The notes under the pieces were generated by a model. It searched no databases, was not told where the DNA came from, and saw nothing but the letters and a program-made list of their open reading frames with translations. A DNA stretch of 64,000 bases from Aquipluma nitroreducens (GTDB taxonomy: Bacteria > Bacteroidota > Bacteroidia > Bacteroidales > Prolixibacteraceae). The position numbers were made by a program, and so were the translations under genes. Numbering within the stretch: the stretch's first letter is position 1; each line of letters begins with the position of its first letter. The stretch lies in contig NZ_AP018694.1 in NCBI RefSeq assembly GCF_009689585.1, positions 558,001 to 622,000 on the forward strand, read 5' to 3'. Below, piece after piece: positions 27,380 to 35,614 of the stretch.

Positions 27380-27886
27380 ATGGCAAGCTTGGCAAAGCAT
27401 ATTCGTTTAGTAATCATTAGTGTAATTGATTATTTCTACGTCCCCTTCCGAAAGTTCATCCCTTTGGAAACCTTCAGATATGCTGCAACCGGAGGGTTCA
27501 ATACCGTACTTGATATCACACTTTATTTTATTTGCTACAATTTTGTTGTCGATAAACAAGTCCTTGATTTGGGTATCGTTTCTATTAGTCCGCATATTGC
27601 TGCCTTTCTGATTGTATTTCCAATTACATTCTTCACCGGATTTCTTTTTGCCAAGTTCATCACTTTTACCAATTCTCCGGTACAAGGACGAACCCAGTTA
27701 ATTCGATACATGATTTCTGTCTCAGGTTCCATTTTCCTGAACTACGTTTTCCTGAAAGTTCTGGTCGAATTTGCCGGTCTATGGCCAACAATGGCAAAAG
27801 TAATTACAACCGGTATTGTTGTTATTTACAGCTATTTTGCACAGAAATTTTTCACCTTCAAAACGGCAGGACTGGCCACTTCGTAG
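27380..27886 (+). CDS. GtrA family membrane protein
   Basis: This 168-residue protein has four membrane helices and the GtrA phrases FRYAATGGFNTVLDITLYF near residue 32 and YFAQKFFTFK at the C-terminus. GtrA-like proteins move or position undecaprenyl-linked sugars for wall or lipopolysaccharide glycosylation. No glycosyltransferase gene is adjacent, so its partner is elsewhere. The start at the first ATG (27380) is natural. Confidence 0.85.
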   Translation: MASLAKHIRLVIISVIDYFYVPFRKFIPLETFRYAATGGFNTVLDITLYFICYNFVVDKQVLDLGIVSISPHIAAFLIVFPITFFTGFLFAKFITFTNSPVQGRTQLIRYMISVSGSIFLNYVFLKVLVEFAGLWPTMAKVITTGIVVIYSYFAQKFFTFKTAGLATS

Positions 27887-27977
27887 TTTGCACACGCGCT
27901 TCGCTTGTTAAATTTTCAGGATTATTTAACCTGAATTTTGCTCCTGAATTTAATTTTGATTTATCTTAGCCGCCGAA

Positions 27978-28134
27978 ATGGTGATGCTGATTTTAAGCAT
28001 CAAGAGGGAATCCGGTTCAATTCCGGAGCTGTACCCGCAGCTGTAAACTCTGAATATTTTTTGCAACTCATGCCACTTTTCGTAGTCAGACGGATGGGAA
28101 GGCCGCAAAAATGGAGTAAGCCAGAAGACCTGCC
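27978..28134 (+). ncRNA. Cobalamin riboswitch upstream of the DUF4465 gene
   Basis: The aptamer is recognisable by its conserved blocks in order: AAGAGGGAATCCGGTTCAAT with its paired CCGGAGCTGTACCCGCAGC, then CTGTAA, ATGCCACT (the B12-box side), TGGGAAGGCC and finally AGTAAGCCAGAAGACCTGCC. It precedes ATG 28262 by 127 nt. The frame of the downstream gene runs open through the aptamer, which is why an upstream start (27938) must be rejected. It should repress the DUF4465 gene when B12 is plentiful. Confidence 0.92.
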
Positions 28135-28152
28135 ATTCGTGCTACAATATTC

Positions 28153-28175
28153 AAAGCTTTCGGGAGAAAAGGCTT
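28153..28175 (+). promoter_or_regulatory. Hairpin shared with the second cobalamin riboswitch
   Basis: AAAGCTTTCGGGAGAAAAGG followed by CTT folds with AAGCTTT against AAAGGCTT. It begins about 19 nt after the aptamer. The same motif (AGCTTTCGG..GAAAA.GC) follows the minus-strand riboswitch at 50066-50047. It is a likely part of the expression platform. Confidence 0.5.
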
Positions 28176-28261
28176 GGAGTAACCAAATCCAGTATCCAAT
28201 CGGTTATTTCAGCAGTTTTGCGTATTGTAAATCTTTTGAAACCATTCAAAATTTTTACATA

Positions 28262-29884
28262 ATGAAACAAATCTACATGATGGCATTGCTTGCCGCTTTT
28301 ATCGTATTTAATGCAACGGCACAAACAGTTGCCAAGTTTGACGACCTGAGTCTGGCTCCGGAAACATTCTGGAACGGCTCCGATTTATCGGGAAGTTTCA
28401 AAAGTTCGGGGATAACTTTCTATAATGCTTATACCAAAAGTACATCCGGCGATTATTGGAATGGTTTTATTTACTCGAATTCGACTGATGCAACAACAGC
28501 CGGTTACGACAACCAGTACAGTGCAATTACCGGGAAAGGCTATGAAGGAAGTGCCAACTATGCAGTTTGTTATCCATCACCTTCGGCTGAACTTGAATTA
28601 AAAGCTTCAGCTCAAACCACGGGATTCTACGTTACAAACTCAACCTATGCCTATCTCTCGATGAAGAACGGGGATGCGTTTGCCAAGAAATTTGGCGGAG
28701 AAAGTGGAAACGATCCCGATTATTTCAAGCTAATGATTGAGGCTTTGGATACTAACGGAAAGCCTGTTGATACAGTTTATTTTTACCTGGCCGACTTCCG
28801 TTCAACCGACAATTCGAAAGATTACATCCTGAATAAATGGACATGGGTTGACCTTAGCCAACTGAAAGAAGCAAAAAAGCTTCGTTTCAGCCTCAGTTCG
28901 AGCGACAATAGCTACGGATTCATGAATACTCCCGGATATTTTTGCATGGATGATTTTAATGGAGAAAAGCCATACAACTATCAACCTGTTACTTCTGCCA
29001 GTTTCGAAAATCTGAATCTGGGTACTCAAGGCTTTTACAATGGCAGCGATGGCAAAGGAGGATTTGCCAGTGGAAATTTCCGTTTCTTTACCGATTATAC
29101 AGCCGATTGGGATAGCTGGTCGGGATTTGCCGCTTCGAATAAAACCGATGTAACCACACCGGGATACATCAATCAGTACAGTGCGATTACAGGCAAAGGT
29201 GTTAACGGAACAACCAATTATGCTGTAGGTTATCCATACCCCGTCTCTAAAATAACCTTTGCTGACACCATTGTTTCTGGCTTATATGTGACCAACAGTA
29301 CGTACGCGTACCTTTCGATGAAAAACGGAGATGGATTTGCAAAAAAATTTGGTGGAGAGAGCGGGAACGATCCCGATTGGTTACTGTTAACTATTCAGGG
29401 ATTCGATTCGGATGGCAAATCAACCGGTGAAGTCAGTTTTAATCTGGCCGATTTTGCTTACAGCAATAATGCCAACGATTATATCCTGAATACCTGGAAA
29501 TGGGTTGACCTCAAAAAACTCGGTCGCATCTCGAAACTTGAATTTTCATTACGTTCGACTGATAACAATGACTTTGGGATGAAAACACCCGGCTATTTTT
29601 GCATCGACAACCTGAATCGTGAAATTGTGACATCAACTTCTGAATTGCACCAAATTCAGGCAAACGTTTTCCCCAATCCGTTCGTCGATAAAATTGTAAT
29701 TTCAGGAATAATCGGAACAGCTAAGGTTTCAATCTCCGACATTTCAGGAAGAAAAGTTGCTGAATACCTTAATGTATCAAACAATCAAACGATTACCAAT
29801 CTCGATCAATTAACTTCAGGAGTATATATCCTGAAAATTGAAGAAGGCAAGAATCAATTTACGACAAAGCTGATCAAAAAATAG
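28262..29884 (+). CDS. DUF4465 protein with two repeats and T9SS sorting domain, B12-controlled
   Basis: This 540-residue protein has a signal peptide (about 1-21, ending ATAQ) and two homologous DUF4465 domains (about 25-240 and 245-445). They share phrases such as NQYSAITGKG, TNSTYAYLSMKNGD and FAKKFGGESGNDPD. The C-terminal 75 residues are a type A T9SS tail (VFPNPFVDKIVISG to KLIKK). The cobalamin riboswitch upstream implies a role in capturing or using B12 at the cell surface; DUF4465 proteins are known near such riboswitches, and BtuH-like corrinoid binders are the closest functional idea. The start at 28262 is fixed by the signal peptide and the riboswitch. Confidence 0.88.
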   Translation: MKQIYMMALLAAFIVFNATAQTVAKFDDLSLAPETFWNGSDLSGSFKSSGITFYNAYTKSTSGDYWNGFIYSNSTDATTAGYDNQYSAITGKGYEGSANYAVCYPSPSAELELKASAQTTGFYVTNSTYAYLSMKNGDAFAKKFGGESGNDPDYFKLMIEALDTNGKPVDTVYFYLADFRSTDNSKDYILNKWTWVDLSQLKEAKKLRFSLSSSDNSYGFMNTPGYFCMDDFNGEKPYNYQPVTSASFENLNLGTQGFYNGSDGKGGFASGNFRFFTDYTADWDSWSGFAASNKTDVTTPGYINQYSAITGKGVNGTTNYAVGYPYPVSKITFADTIVSGLYVTNSTYAYLSMKNGDGFAKKFGGESGNDPDWLLLTIQGFDSDGKSTGEVSFNLADFAYSNNANDYILNTWKWVDLKKLGRISKLEFSLRSTDNNDFGMKTPGYFCIDNLNREIVTSTSELHQIQANVFPNPFVDKIVISGIIGTAKVSISDISGRKVAEYLNVSNNQTITNLDQLTSGVYILKIEEGKNQFTTKLIKK

Positions 29885-30057
29885 CCTGAAACGGATGACC
29901 ATCAGATCAGAAAATGGTAAAAACTCTTTCGAACGACTAAACCAAAGGCTGTTTCTGATGTTATCTTTAACTAACTGAAATGAATGGCTGTATACTTTTT
30001 GTATTATCCACTTATTTTATTTCTTTGTACAATTATTAAAAATTAAAACAAAAGGCT

Positions 30058-30666
30058 ATGAAAATAGGAAAAAACAAAATGGTTTCCCTGACATACGATT
30101 TACATTACGATGATGCAGAGGGGGAATTGATTGAGCAGGCAACAAGCGAGAAACCATTGAGTTTTGTGTTTGGCGCAGGATTGATGCTTCCAAAATTTGA
30201 ATCATCTTTGGAAGGTTTCGAAGTAGGAAATCCATTCGAAATTAGCTTGCAGGATGTTGACGCTTACGGCGAATTGGATGAAAATGCAATTGTTGATCTT
30301 CCAAAACACCTTTTCTTTATCGATGGTGAGTTTGATGAAGAAATCGTCTCAGTTGGAGCTACTGTTCCGATGATGAGCACAAGCGGTCAACGCTTGAATG
30401 GTTTGGTTTTGGAAATTACCGACGATATTGTAAAAATGGATTTTAATCATCCATTGGCTGGCGAAAACCTTTTCTTTAAAGGTCAGATCACTGAAGTAAG
30501 AGAAGCTACTGATGACGAACTTGCTGCTTTAGTTAGCGGTGGTGGTTGTGGTTGCGGAAGCGGCGGTTGCGGAAGTGGTGATTGTGGTTGCGACGACGAA
30601 GAAGGTTGTGCTGAAGGCGCATGCAGCACCGAAGGCAAACAAGGTGGTTGCGGATGCGGCTGCTAA
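30058..30666 (+). CDS. FKBP-type peptidyl-prolyl isomerase, SlyD-like, with Cys-rich tail
   Basis: Residues 1-155 are a SlyD-like FKBP with inserted flap (KMVSLTYDLHYDDAEGE, then PLSFVFGAGLMLPKFE). The C-terminal 42 residues hold ten Cys among Gly, Asp and Glu (GGGCGCGSGGCGSGDCGC and similar), which parallels the metal-binding tail of SlyD but uses Cys instead of His. It probably aids folding and binds Ni, Zn or Cu. It is monocistronic, with a strong terminator 25 bp after the stop. Confidence 0.88.
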   Translation: MKIGKNKMVSLTYDLHYDDAEGELIEQATSEKPLSFVFGAGLMLPKFESSLEGFEVGNPFEISLQDVDAYGELDENAIVDLPKHLFFIDGEFDEEIVSVGATVPMMSTSGQRLNGLVLEITDDIVKMDFNHPLAGENLFFKGQITEVREATDDELAALVSGGGCGCGSGGCGSGDCGCDDEEGCAEGACSTEGKQGGCGCGC

Positions 30667-30690
30667 TCAGCTCTCACAGATAATTTAAAG

Positions 30691-30731
30691 ATGTTGTTTC
30701 AAAATTTCGTATTTTGGGACAACATTTTTTG
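30691..30731 (+). terminator. Terminator after the FKBP gene
   Basis: Arms ATGTTGTTTCAAAAT and ATTTTGGGACAACAT pair fully with two G-U pairs around TTCGT and run into six T. It is a textbook intrinsic terminator. Confidence 0.88.
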
Positions 30732-30861
30732 TTTCATCATTTTTTTAACACAAAGACACGAAGGCACAAAGTATTTAGAACTGTTTTTACGAGAGTAACC
30801 CAGAAGCAGTCTTGACCTTTTCCTTTTTTTACTTTTGCCTTTTTACTTTTTACTTGACTCT

Positions 30862-31935
30862 ATGAATAGCTTTGGACAAATTTTCAGGTTAACTTCTTTT
30901 GGCGAATCGCACGGGAAAGCCATTGGAGGAATCATCGACGGCTGCCCTGCCGGTTTGGAAATCGATCTGGATTTTATCCAGAATGAGTTGAACCGACGGA
31001 AACCCGGTCAATCAAAGATTACAACTCAACGCGACGAAAGTGATCAGGTTGAATTTTTATCCGGAATATTTGAAGGAAAAACGCAGGGAACACCGATTGC
31101 CTTTCAAATACGGAACAAAGATCAGCATTCGTCGGACTACAACGACCTGAAAGATGTTTTCCGCCCATCGCACGCCGATTACACCTACATTCAGAAATAC
31201 GGAACCCGCGACCATCGTGGAGGCGGTCGGTCATCGGCACGCGAAACCATTGCTCGTGTGGTGGCGGGAGCGGTAGCCAAATTACTTCTGAAAAGAGTTG
31301 GTGTTTCCATTCAGGCTTATGTTTCGAGAGTTGGTGAAATTCAACTCGGCAAACCCTATACTGAACTTGATTTAAGCCAGACCGAATCGAACATTGTTCG
31401 TTGTCCGGATGTCGAAACTGCCAATCGAATGATTGCCCGGATTGAAGAAGCAGGTCGCAATCACGATACCGTTGGCGGTGTGGTAACCGGCGTTATTCAA
31501 GGCGTTCCTGCCGGTTGGGGCGAACCTGTATTTAATAAACTTCATGCCGACATGGGTTTTGCCATGCTTGGAATCAATGCCGTTAAAGGCTTCGAATATG
31601 GATCAGGTTTCGACGGAACGCGCTTATCGGGCTCGGAACACAACGATGTTTTCATCAAGACTGAAACCGGTGTGCGGACCAAAACCAATCATTCAGGAGG
31701 GATTCAGGGCGGAATTTCGAACGGTGAAGACATTTATTTTAACGTAGCGTTTAAACCGATTGCTACCTTGCTAAAAGAACAAAATACAGTCGATCGTGCC
31801 GAAAACGAAGTGACTATCAATCCCAAAGGTCGTCACGATCCTTGCGTGCTGCCGCGAGCAGTTCCGATTGTTGAATCGATGGCCGCCATTGTGTTGGCCG
31901 ATCATTATTTGCTGAATAGAATCAATCAACTATAA
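30862..31935 (+). CDS. aroC: Chorismate synthase
   Basis: This 357-residue enzyme makes chorismate from EPSP with reduced FMN, the last shikimate step. The signatures [18 protein letters not shown] (N-terminus), [18 protein letters not shown] (near 120) and [12 protein letters not shown] (near 280) are intact. The frame is open to 30835 (TTG), but ATG 30862 gives the normal [18 protein letters not shown] start. Gene stands alone with its own terminator. Confidence 0.97.
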   Translation: MNSFGQIFRLTSFGESHGKAIGGIIDGCPAGLEIDLDFIQNELNRRKPGQSKITTQRDESDQVEFLSGIFEGKTQGTPIAFQIRNKDQHSSDYNDLKDVFRPSHADYTYIQKYGTRDHRGGGRSSARETIARVVAGAVAKLLLKRVGVSIQAYVSRVGEIQLGKPYTELDLSQTESNIVRCPDVETANRMIARIEEAGRNHDTVGGVVTGVIQGVPAGWGEPVFNKLHADMGFAMLGINAVKGFEYGSGFDGTRLSGSEHNDVFIKTETGVRTKTNHSGGIQGGISNGEDIYFNVAFKPIATLLKEQNTVDRAENEVTINPKGRHDPCVLPRAVPIVESMAAIVLADHYLLNRINQL

Positions 31936-31973
31936 ACAGTAAAGGCCGGAGAAATTCGGCCTTTACTGTTTTA
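31936..31973 (+). terminator. Terminator after aroC
   Basis: ACAGTAAAGGCCG pairs with CGGCCTTTACTGT around GAGAAATT directly after the aroC stop, followed by TTTATTT. Confidence 0.88.
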
Positions 31974-32036
31974 TTTCATCACCTCGACATTGACAATCAC
32001 CTTCAACTCAATTTTGCATCAAAAAGCAGGTCGTTG

Positions 32037-32744
32037 TTATTTTCCCATCAGGGTTATCATTATCACTCCATTTGCGGCTTTCGAACCATAAATAGAAGCA
32101 TCAGAACCGGTAAGAATACTAATCGAACGAACCGTTTGTGGAACGATTGCCCCCAGTGATTCGACCTTTACCTCAACGCCGTCAACAAGGATCAAAGGAT
32201 CACTTGAAGCATTGACGGTGCCAATACCTCTGATTGTTATACTATTTCCAGCCACCTGAACTCCAGGAACTTCACCTTTAATCACATCAAAAATACTATG
32301 ATACGATGCAAACTTTTTATTTTGCCCATCGATATTACCTACGCTGCTTGCCAGGTCTTTCTTTTGCACCGAACCATAACCAATATTTACAACTTCATTA
32401 TCCGGGTTCTCCTGCATCACCACTTCCTTAGGAGGCATTGCCTCGCTAAGCGAGAAATTGATTACCGTTCGTCCATTAATTTCTTCTTTCATCAGGGCTC
32501 CTGATAAATTGAGAACAGATATTTGAGCGGCATCGGCGTTTACCCGAACCTTATACATGCCTTTATCGTCGGTAACAACATCAGAGCTTTTGTTGTCGAT
32601 TAACACCATTGCGCCAGATACAGGCTTGTTGTTCACATCAAGAACCTGTCCCGTGAGGTAATACTTCCTACCTGATTTGAGCGCAAAAGAGCTGACGGAT
32701 AAAGACAGAAGAAGAATTGTTAAGACCAAAATTTTACATTTCAT
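32037..32744 (-). CDS. Orphan carboxypeptidase-like plus TonB-plug domain protein, no barrel
   Basis: This 235-residue protein has a signal peptide (about 1-21), a carboxypeptidase-regulatory-like domain (YLTGQVLDVNNKPVSGAMV, 28-100) and a SusC-type plug domain (about 130-232: GEVPGVQVAGNSITIRGIG, DPLILVDGVEV). The chain ends at GVIMITLMGK, where the beta-barrel of a SusC transporter would begin. It is thus the exported N-terminal part of a TonB receptor without the channel. It may be a free-standing plug regulator or a truncated relic; intact signal and stop favour the former. It is preceded by leader copy C. Confidence 0.8.
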   Translation of the reverse strand: MKCKILVLTILLLSLSVSSFALKSGRKYYLTGQVLDVNNKPVSGAMVLIDNKSSDVVTDDKGMYKVRVNADAAQISVLNLSGALMKEEINGRTVINFSLSEAMPPKEVVMQENPDNEVVNIGYGSVQKKDLASSVGNIDGQNKKFASYHSIFDVIKGEVPGVQVAGNSITIRGIGTVNASSDPLILVDGVEVKVESLGAIVPQTVRSISILTGSDASIYGSKAANGVIMITLMGK

Positions 32745-32748
32745 CTGT

Positions 32749-32820
32749 TTAGATTTTGTTTTTTATTTGCCAGATGCAACTCCCAACAGTCATCCTCCCG
32801 TGTGAGAAAAGATTTCTCAT
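32749..32820 (-). CDS. Leader peptide uORF, copy C (23 residues)
   Basis: The peptide begins MRNLFSHGRMT and ends CIWQIKNKI, with the stop exactly 4 nt before the start of the plug-domain gene. It shares SHxRMT and IWQxKNK with copies B (33437-33523) and A (41629-41745). The longer start used in those copies (MKRA) lies at 32831 here but is out of frame by one lost base. The opening codons form a hairpin TGAGAAA-TCT-TTTCTCA. No Shine-Dalgarno is seen. Whether it is translated is inferred. Confidence 0.5.
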   Translation of the reverse strand: MRNLFSHGRMTVGSCIWQIKNKI

Positions 32821-32911
32821 GGTCGTTTCATCGCTTAAGTTATTTAAAATTAGCAATACTAAATTCAGATTTAAGGTTTGTAACTAACCTTTGCAGACAA
32901 TTCCGACCCGG

Positions 32912-32963
32912 GCGGAAAGATGCACACCAAGAACCACTGCTGCCGCAAGGGTAGCTGATGCTA
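32912..32963 (-). repeat. Cassette-spacer repeat R1
   Basis: This repeat is about 75-80% alike to R2 (33669-33726). Shared words on the plus strand are GCGGAAAGATGC, CACC, AACCACTGC, GCCG and GGGTAGCTGA. Both also have GTTAGTTA (minus strand) further on. The repeats sit behind short same-strand genes, an arrangement resembling integron cassette arrays. Confidence 0.5.
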
Positions 32964-32997
32964 GCGGCGGTAATTTTACATTTTAGTCCAATTCGTG

Positions 32998-33432
32998 TCA
33001 ATTTTTATCTTTTATTAATTTACTAAATATCTCACGCATAGTGTCTGTGTCAATTGCTTCCATGTCTACAAGTCGTAACGATTTAACCATTTTAAGAGTA
33101 GTGGTTTTATATTTCAGAAAATGCGGTGTCTCCAAATGCGACTTATAGGCTTCTCTATTTGCATAAATTTCCAGGATTCTCACCTGAGTTGGATTATCCT
33201 TCTGAAACATGGGGTAAATTGAAATGACACCTGGTTCTAATAATACTGAAGCCTTAGCTTCTTCTTTCAGAATTGCTTTATATTCCTCAAGACTTTGAAA
33301 ATCAATTTCTATTTCAGAGATGCGAATCATCAAATCTTTCATATCTGTATCTGTTTTTTTGTGTTGTGAAATACTGCAAGAATTAGCTAGTAAAACCATA
33401 AAAGTTATGAAAACTAAATTAATCAATTTCAT
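32998..33432 (-). CDS. Lipoprotein with ABM (quinol monooxygenase-like) domain
   Basis: This 144-residue protein has a lipoprotein signal with lipobox LLANSC (Cys19). The remaining chain is a ferredoxin-like ABM/YgiN fold (IRISEIEIDFQSLEEYK, then VRILEIYANREAYKSHLETPHF). ABM domains monooxygenate aromatic or quinol compounds without cofactor, but membrane-anchored exported forms have no assigned substrate that I know of. It lies between repeats R2 and R1 on the minus strand, like a cassette, and is preceded by leader copy B. Confidence 0.8.
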   Translation of the reverse strand: MKLINLVFITFMVLLANSCSISQHKKTDTDMKDLMIRISEIEIDFQSLEEYKAILKEEAKASVLLEPGVISIYPMFQKDNPTQVRILEIYANREAYKSHLETPHFLKYKTTTLKMVKSLRLVDMEAIDTDTMREIFSKLIKDKN

Positions 33433-33436
33433 CTGT

Positions 33437-33523
33437 CTATAATTTGTTTTTTAATTGCCAGATGGAACTCGCCTGAATAGTCATTCTCTTGTGTGAAAAA
33501 TAATTCCTCAGGGCTCGTTTCAT
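33437..33523 (-). CDS. Leader peptide uORF, copy B (28 residues)
   Basis: The peptide reads MKRALRNYFSHKRMT at the start and SSIWQLKNKL at the end, stopping 4 nt before the lipoprotein start. Its hairpin is TGAGGAA-TTA-TTTTTCA. The ten extra codons in copy A and one fewer in copy C are all in-frame differences, which supports coding. The sequence begins ATGAAACGAGCC, identical to copy A. Confidence 0.5.
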   Translation of the reverse strand: MKRALRNYFSHKRMTIQASSIWQLKNKL

Positions 33524-33668
33524 ATGTATATCAATTTGTAGTAATTACATCGGTGTCAATTGACTGCCTATTATTCTAACTAACGTAGGATACCATACGT
33601 AGGTGCTGATTGCGGGCGATTTGGCTATCGTAGATTTTCAATTCCTGTCAAGCCGAAAAGCAGCTTGA

Positions 33669-33726
33669 GCGGAAAGATGCCCACCGAAAACCACTGCCGC
33701 CGAATTTGGGGGTAGCTGAAGTTATG
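33669..33726 (-). repeat. Cassette-spacer repeat R2
   Basis: This is the partner of R1. It is followed (minus strand) by a CAAGC...GCTTG hairpin and by CCTACGTTAGTTAG. The 309-bp gap between the two small genes at 33433-33741 is made entirely of leader B and this repeat block. Confidence 0.5.
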
Positions 33727-33741
33727 GGCTGGGTTCATTTT

Positions 33742-34200
33742 TTAATCTTTATCAAACAATTTATTAAATGTCGGCTGAAGCAAAAATGCTCCAAGTATTA
33801 ATGTTGAAAGCACAATAAACCTCCCTACTTTTTCTGCAAAGCCTGAACTATGTTTCTTTTTGTTTTCCACCTTACATGTCAATTTCGTAATGTAAAAGTC
33901 AACATAGATAAAACATAAATAGATTGGCCAGAAAATATAGTTAAAGTACTTGTCAAAATCGAGAAACTCACCAAAAACTAACGTTGAAAAAGATAGCGTA
34001 ATTCCAAGAGAAAATATAACCAAAAGAAATCTGAATAAGTAATCAGGTTTTAACGATAATTTTCTCTCTGAAAGCTGTCCAACTTTGAAAAGCCAAATAA
34101 AAAATAGAATGGGAATGAATATCATTAAAAGTAAAAGGTTGCCAGGTGAAGTCCGAACCAACCAGTCAAATTCCCAAAAGTTGTCTCTGTTTACTTTCAT
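33742..34200 (-). CDS. Hypothetical four-helix membrane protein
   Basis: This 152-residue protein has four predicted membrane helices (about 18-40, 50-72, 82-105, 128-148) and a short basic loop (KLTCKVENKKKHSSG). I do not recognise the family. It is in the cassette-like region, minus strand, upstream of repeat R2, and has no leader copy of its own. Codon usage is more AT-rich than the neighbouring housekeeping genes, which fits acquired DNA. Confidence 0.6.
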   Translation of the reverse strand: MKVNRDNFWEFDWLVRTSPGNLLLLMIFIPILFFIWLFKVGQLSERKLSLKPDYLFRFLLVIFSLGITLSFSTLVFGEFLDFDKYFNYIFWPIYLCFIYVDFYITKLTCKVENKKKHSSGFAEKVGRFIVLSTLILGAFLLQPTFNKLFDKD

Positions 34201-34368
34201 TATTTTATTTCTCTCTCTTAGTTGTGACTGCCCAATAACCTTGCCACATAACTAGTATATACTACCAAATATAGGGTACTTTTTTCAGATATTATTGATA
34301 ATCAGTATTTTTATTTTAACTGATTTAACTACATTTCACACCGCAAAATCCCATCCCTACCCGTCCGG

Positions 34369-35358
34369 TCAGTAAACAAACTCAATGTTGTCGACCCAAA
34401 AAACCGATTCGGGAGAGCCCTGGTACAGGATTCCCTGGTAGCTCGATGTAAAATAAAAAATCAGGTGTGTAGGAACATCTTCGGGGTTTCCCCAGCCGGT
34501 TTCGACCAGTGGCACCATTTTATTTTTCGAATTCCTGACATAAACCTCTCCAGCTCCAGGAATTAAGCCCATCGTTTTAGCATCGTATTCAGGCAAACGG
34601 GTACAATCGCCATAAGTTACCGGAAATGTGGCACCATTGACCCATTGACTGACCGTTCCGGTAAAAAACCGACGGGCGCCTCCAATGCGGGTAGCAAACA
34701 CGTTCCCATTCTGATCCTCCCATCGTTTCTGAAGAATGACACAAAACTCAGCCTTGTCAGGCCCTTCAACCGGATCGATGCTATAAACGGCTTTTACCCG
34801 CTGATTTCCAACACGATATTTATAGTCGAATTTTACCGCTTTGGGCTTTTTACTAAATGCTATTCCCTGATTGACATTTTTCAGCGGATCTTTTAAACCC
34901 CGAACCGGCTCGTTCAATTCCCCAACGAATAAAGTTCCGGCAATCAAAACTTCAACTTTAAGCCCGGCAATGTTGTCCTTTCGTATCGCTGTTTCCAACC
35001 GGCAACAAGAACCATCGCCTCTTTTTTCAGGATAAACTCTCGTGTTTCCCACATCAAGAACCATTTTCGAATAAACGTTTGAGGTTGCCCAGGGCGATTT
35101 CGGATCTTTCAACTTGGTGTCGTAAAAATCAGATTGGGGACTCACCACTCCCACCCCATATAAATCGATGGTTTTACCACTCAACAAAATGGATTCCTTC
35201 ACTTTACGCGCATACCAAAAATCGAGCGACGAATAATTGAGCTGCCCTTGTTTGTCGAGGTATGCTGAAGGATCAATTTGGGAAAAAGCATCCGATGCGC
35301 AAAAACACAGAAACCAAATAACTACTGCTACTGGGCGGTATGGTAAGAATTTTTTCAT
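34369..35358 (-). CDS. PCMD domain secreted protein (putative carbohydrate metabolism)
   Basis: With the ATG at 35358 the protein has 329 residues and a signal peptide (about 1-27, ending DAFSQ). The body matches the PCMD pattern: AGTLFVGELNEP, PKAVKFDYKYRVG, and a C-terminal SSYQGILYQGSPESVFWVD box. PCMD proteins are beta-rich extracytoplasmic proteins of Bacteroidota glycan loci; no enzyme activity is established. The frame is open to 35424 but an earlier start would spoil the signal. It is divergent from fucI. Confidence 0.8.
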   Translation of the reverse strand: MKKFLPYRPVAVVIWFLCFCASDAFSQIDPSAYLDKQGQLNYSSLDFWYARKVKESILLSGKTIDLYGVGVVSPQSDFYDTKLKDPKSPWATSNVYSKMVLDVGNTRVYPEKRGDGSCCRLETAIRKDNIAGLKVEVLIAGTLFVGELNEPVRGLKDPLKNVNQGIAFSKKPKAVKFDYKYRVGNQRVKAVYSIDPVEGPDKAEFCVILQKRWEDQNGNVFATRIGGARRFFTGTVSQWVNGATFPVTYGDCTRLPEYDAKTMGLIPGAGEVYVRNSKNKMVPLVETGWGNPEDVPTHLIFYFTSSYQGILYQGSPESVFWVDNIEFVY

Positions 35359-35614
35359 CGTAATGTGACTCTGATTATCAATAGGCACAAATTTAGCGCA
35401 ATTATCAGACCTAAATCGCTGCAATTACTTTTCGCACGAAAAAGATAAAAAGAACAGCTACTGAGATCCATCAACTGCCTGAAGTATTTCATTCCAAAAA
35501 TTCCTGAAATGTGTTCCTCAACACTTCCGAATTTAAAAAAAAGCACTTACTTAGCAGCACAGTACAGGACAACACGAAATTCATATAAATTAAAACTTAA
35601 AAACTGACTCTACG

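Noticed and set aside
27938-28261. N-terminal extension of the DUF4465 protein (open frame from 27938)
   Set aside because: The stretch is the cobalamin riboswitch and the signal peptide begins at 28262.
32745-33741. Full integron claim
   Set aside because: No integrase and no strict attC cores; kept only as a cassette-like inference.
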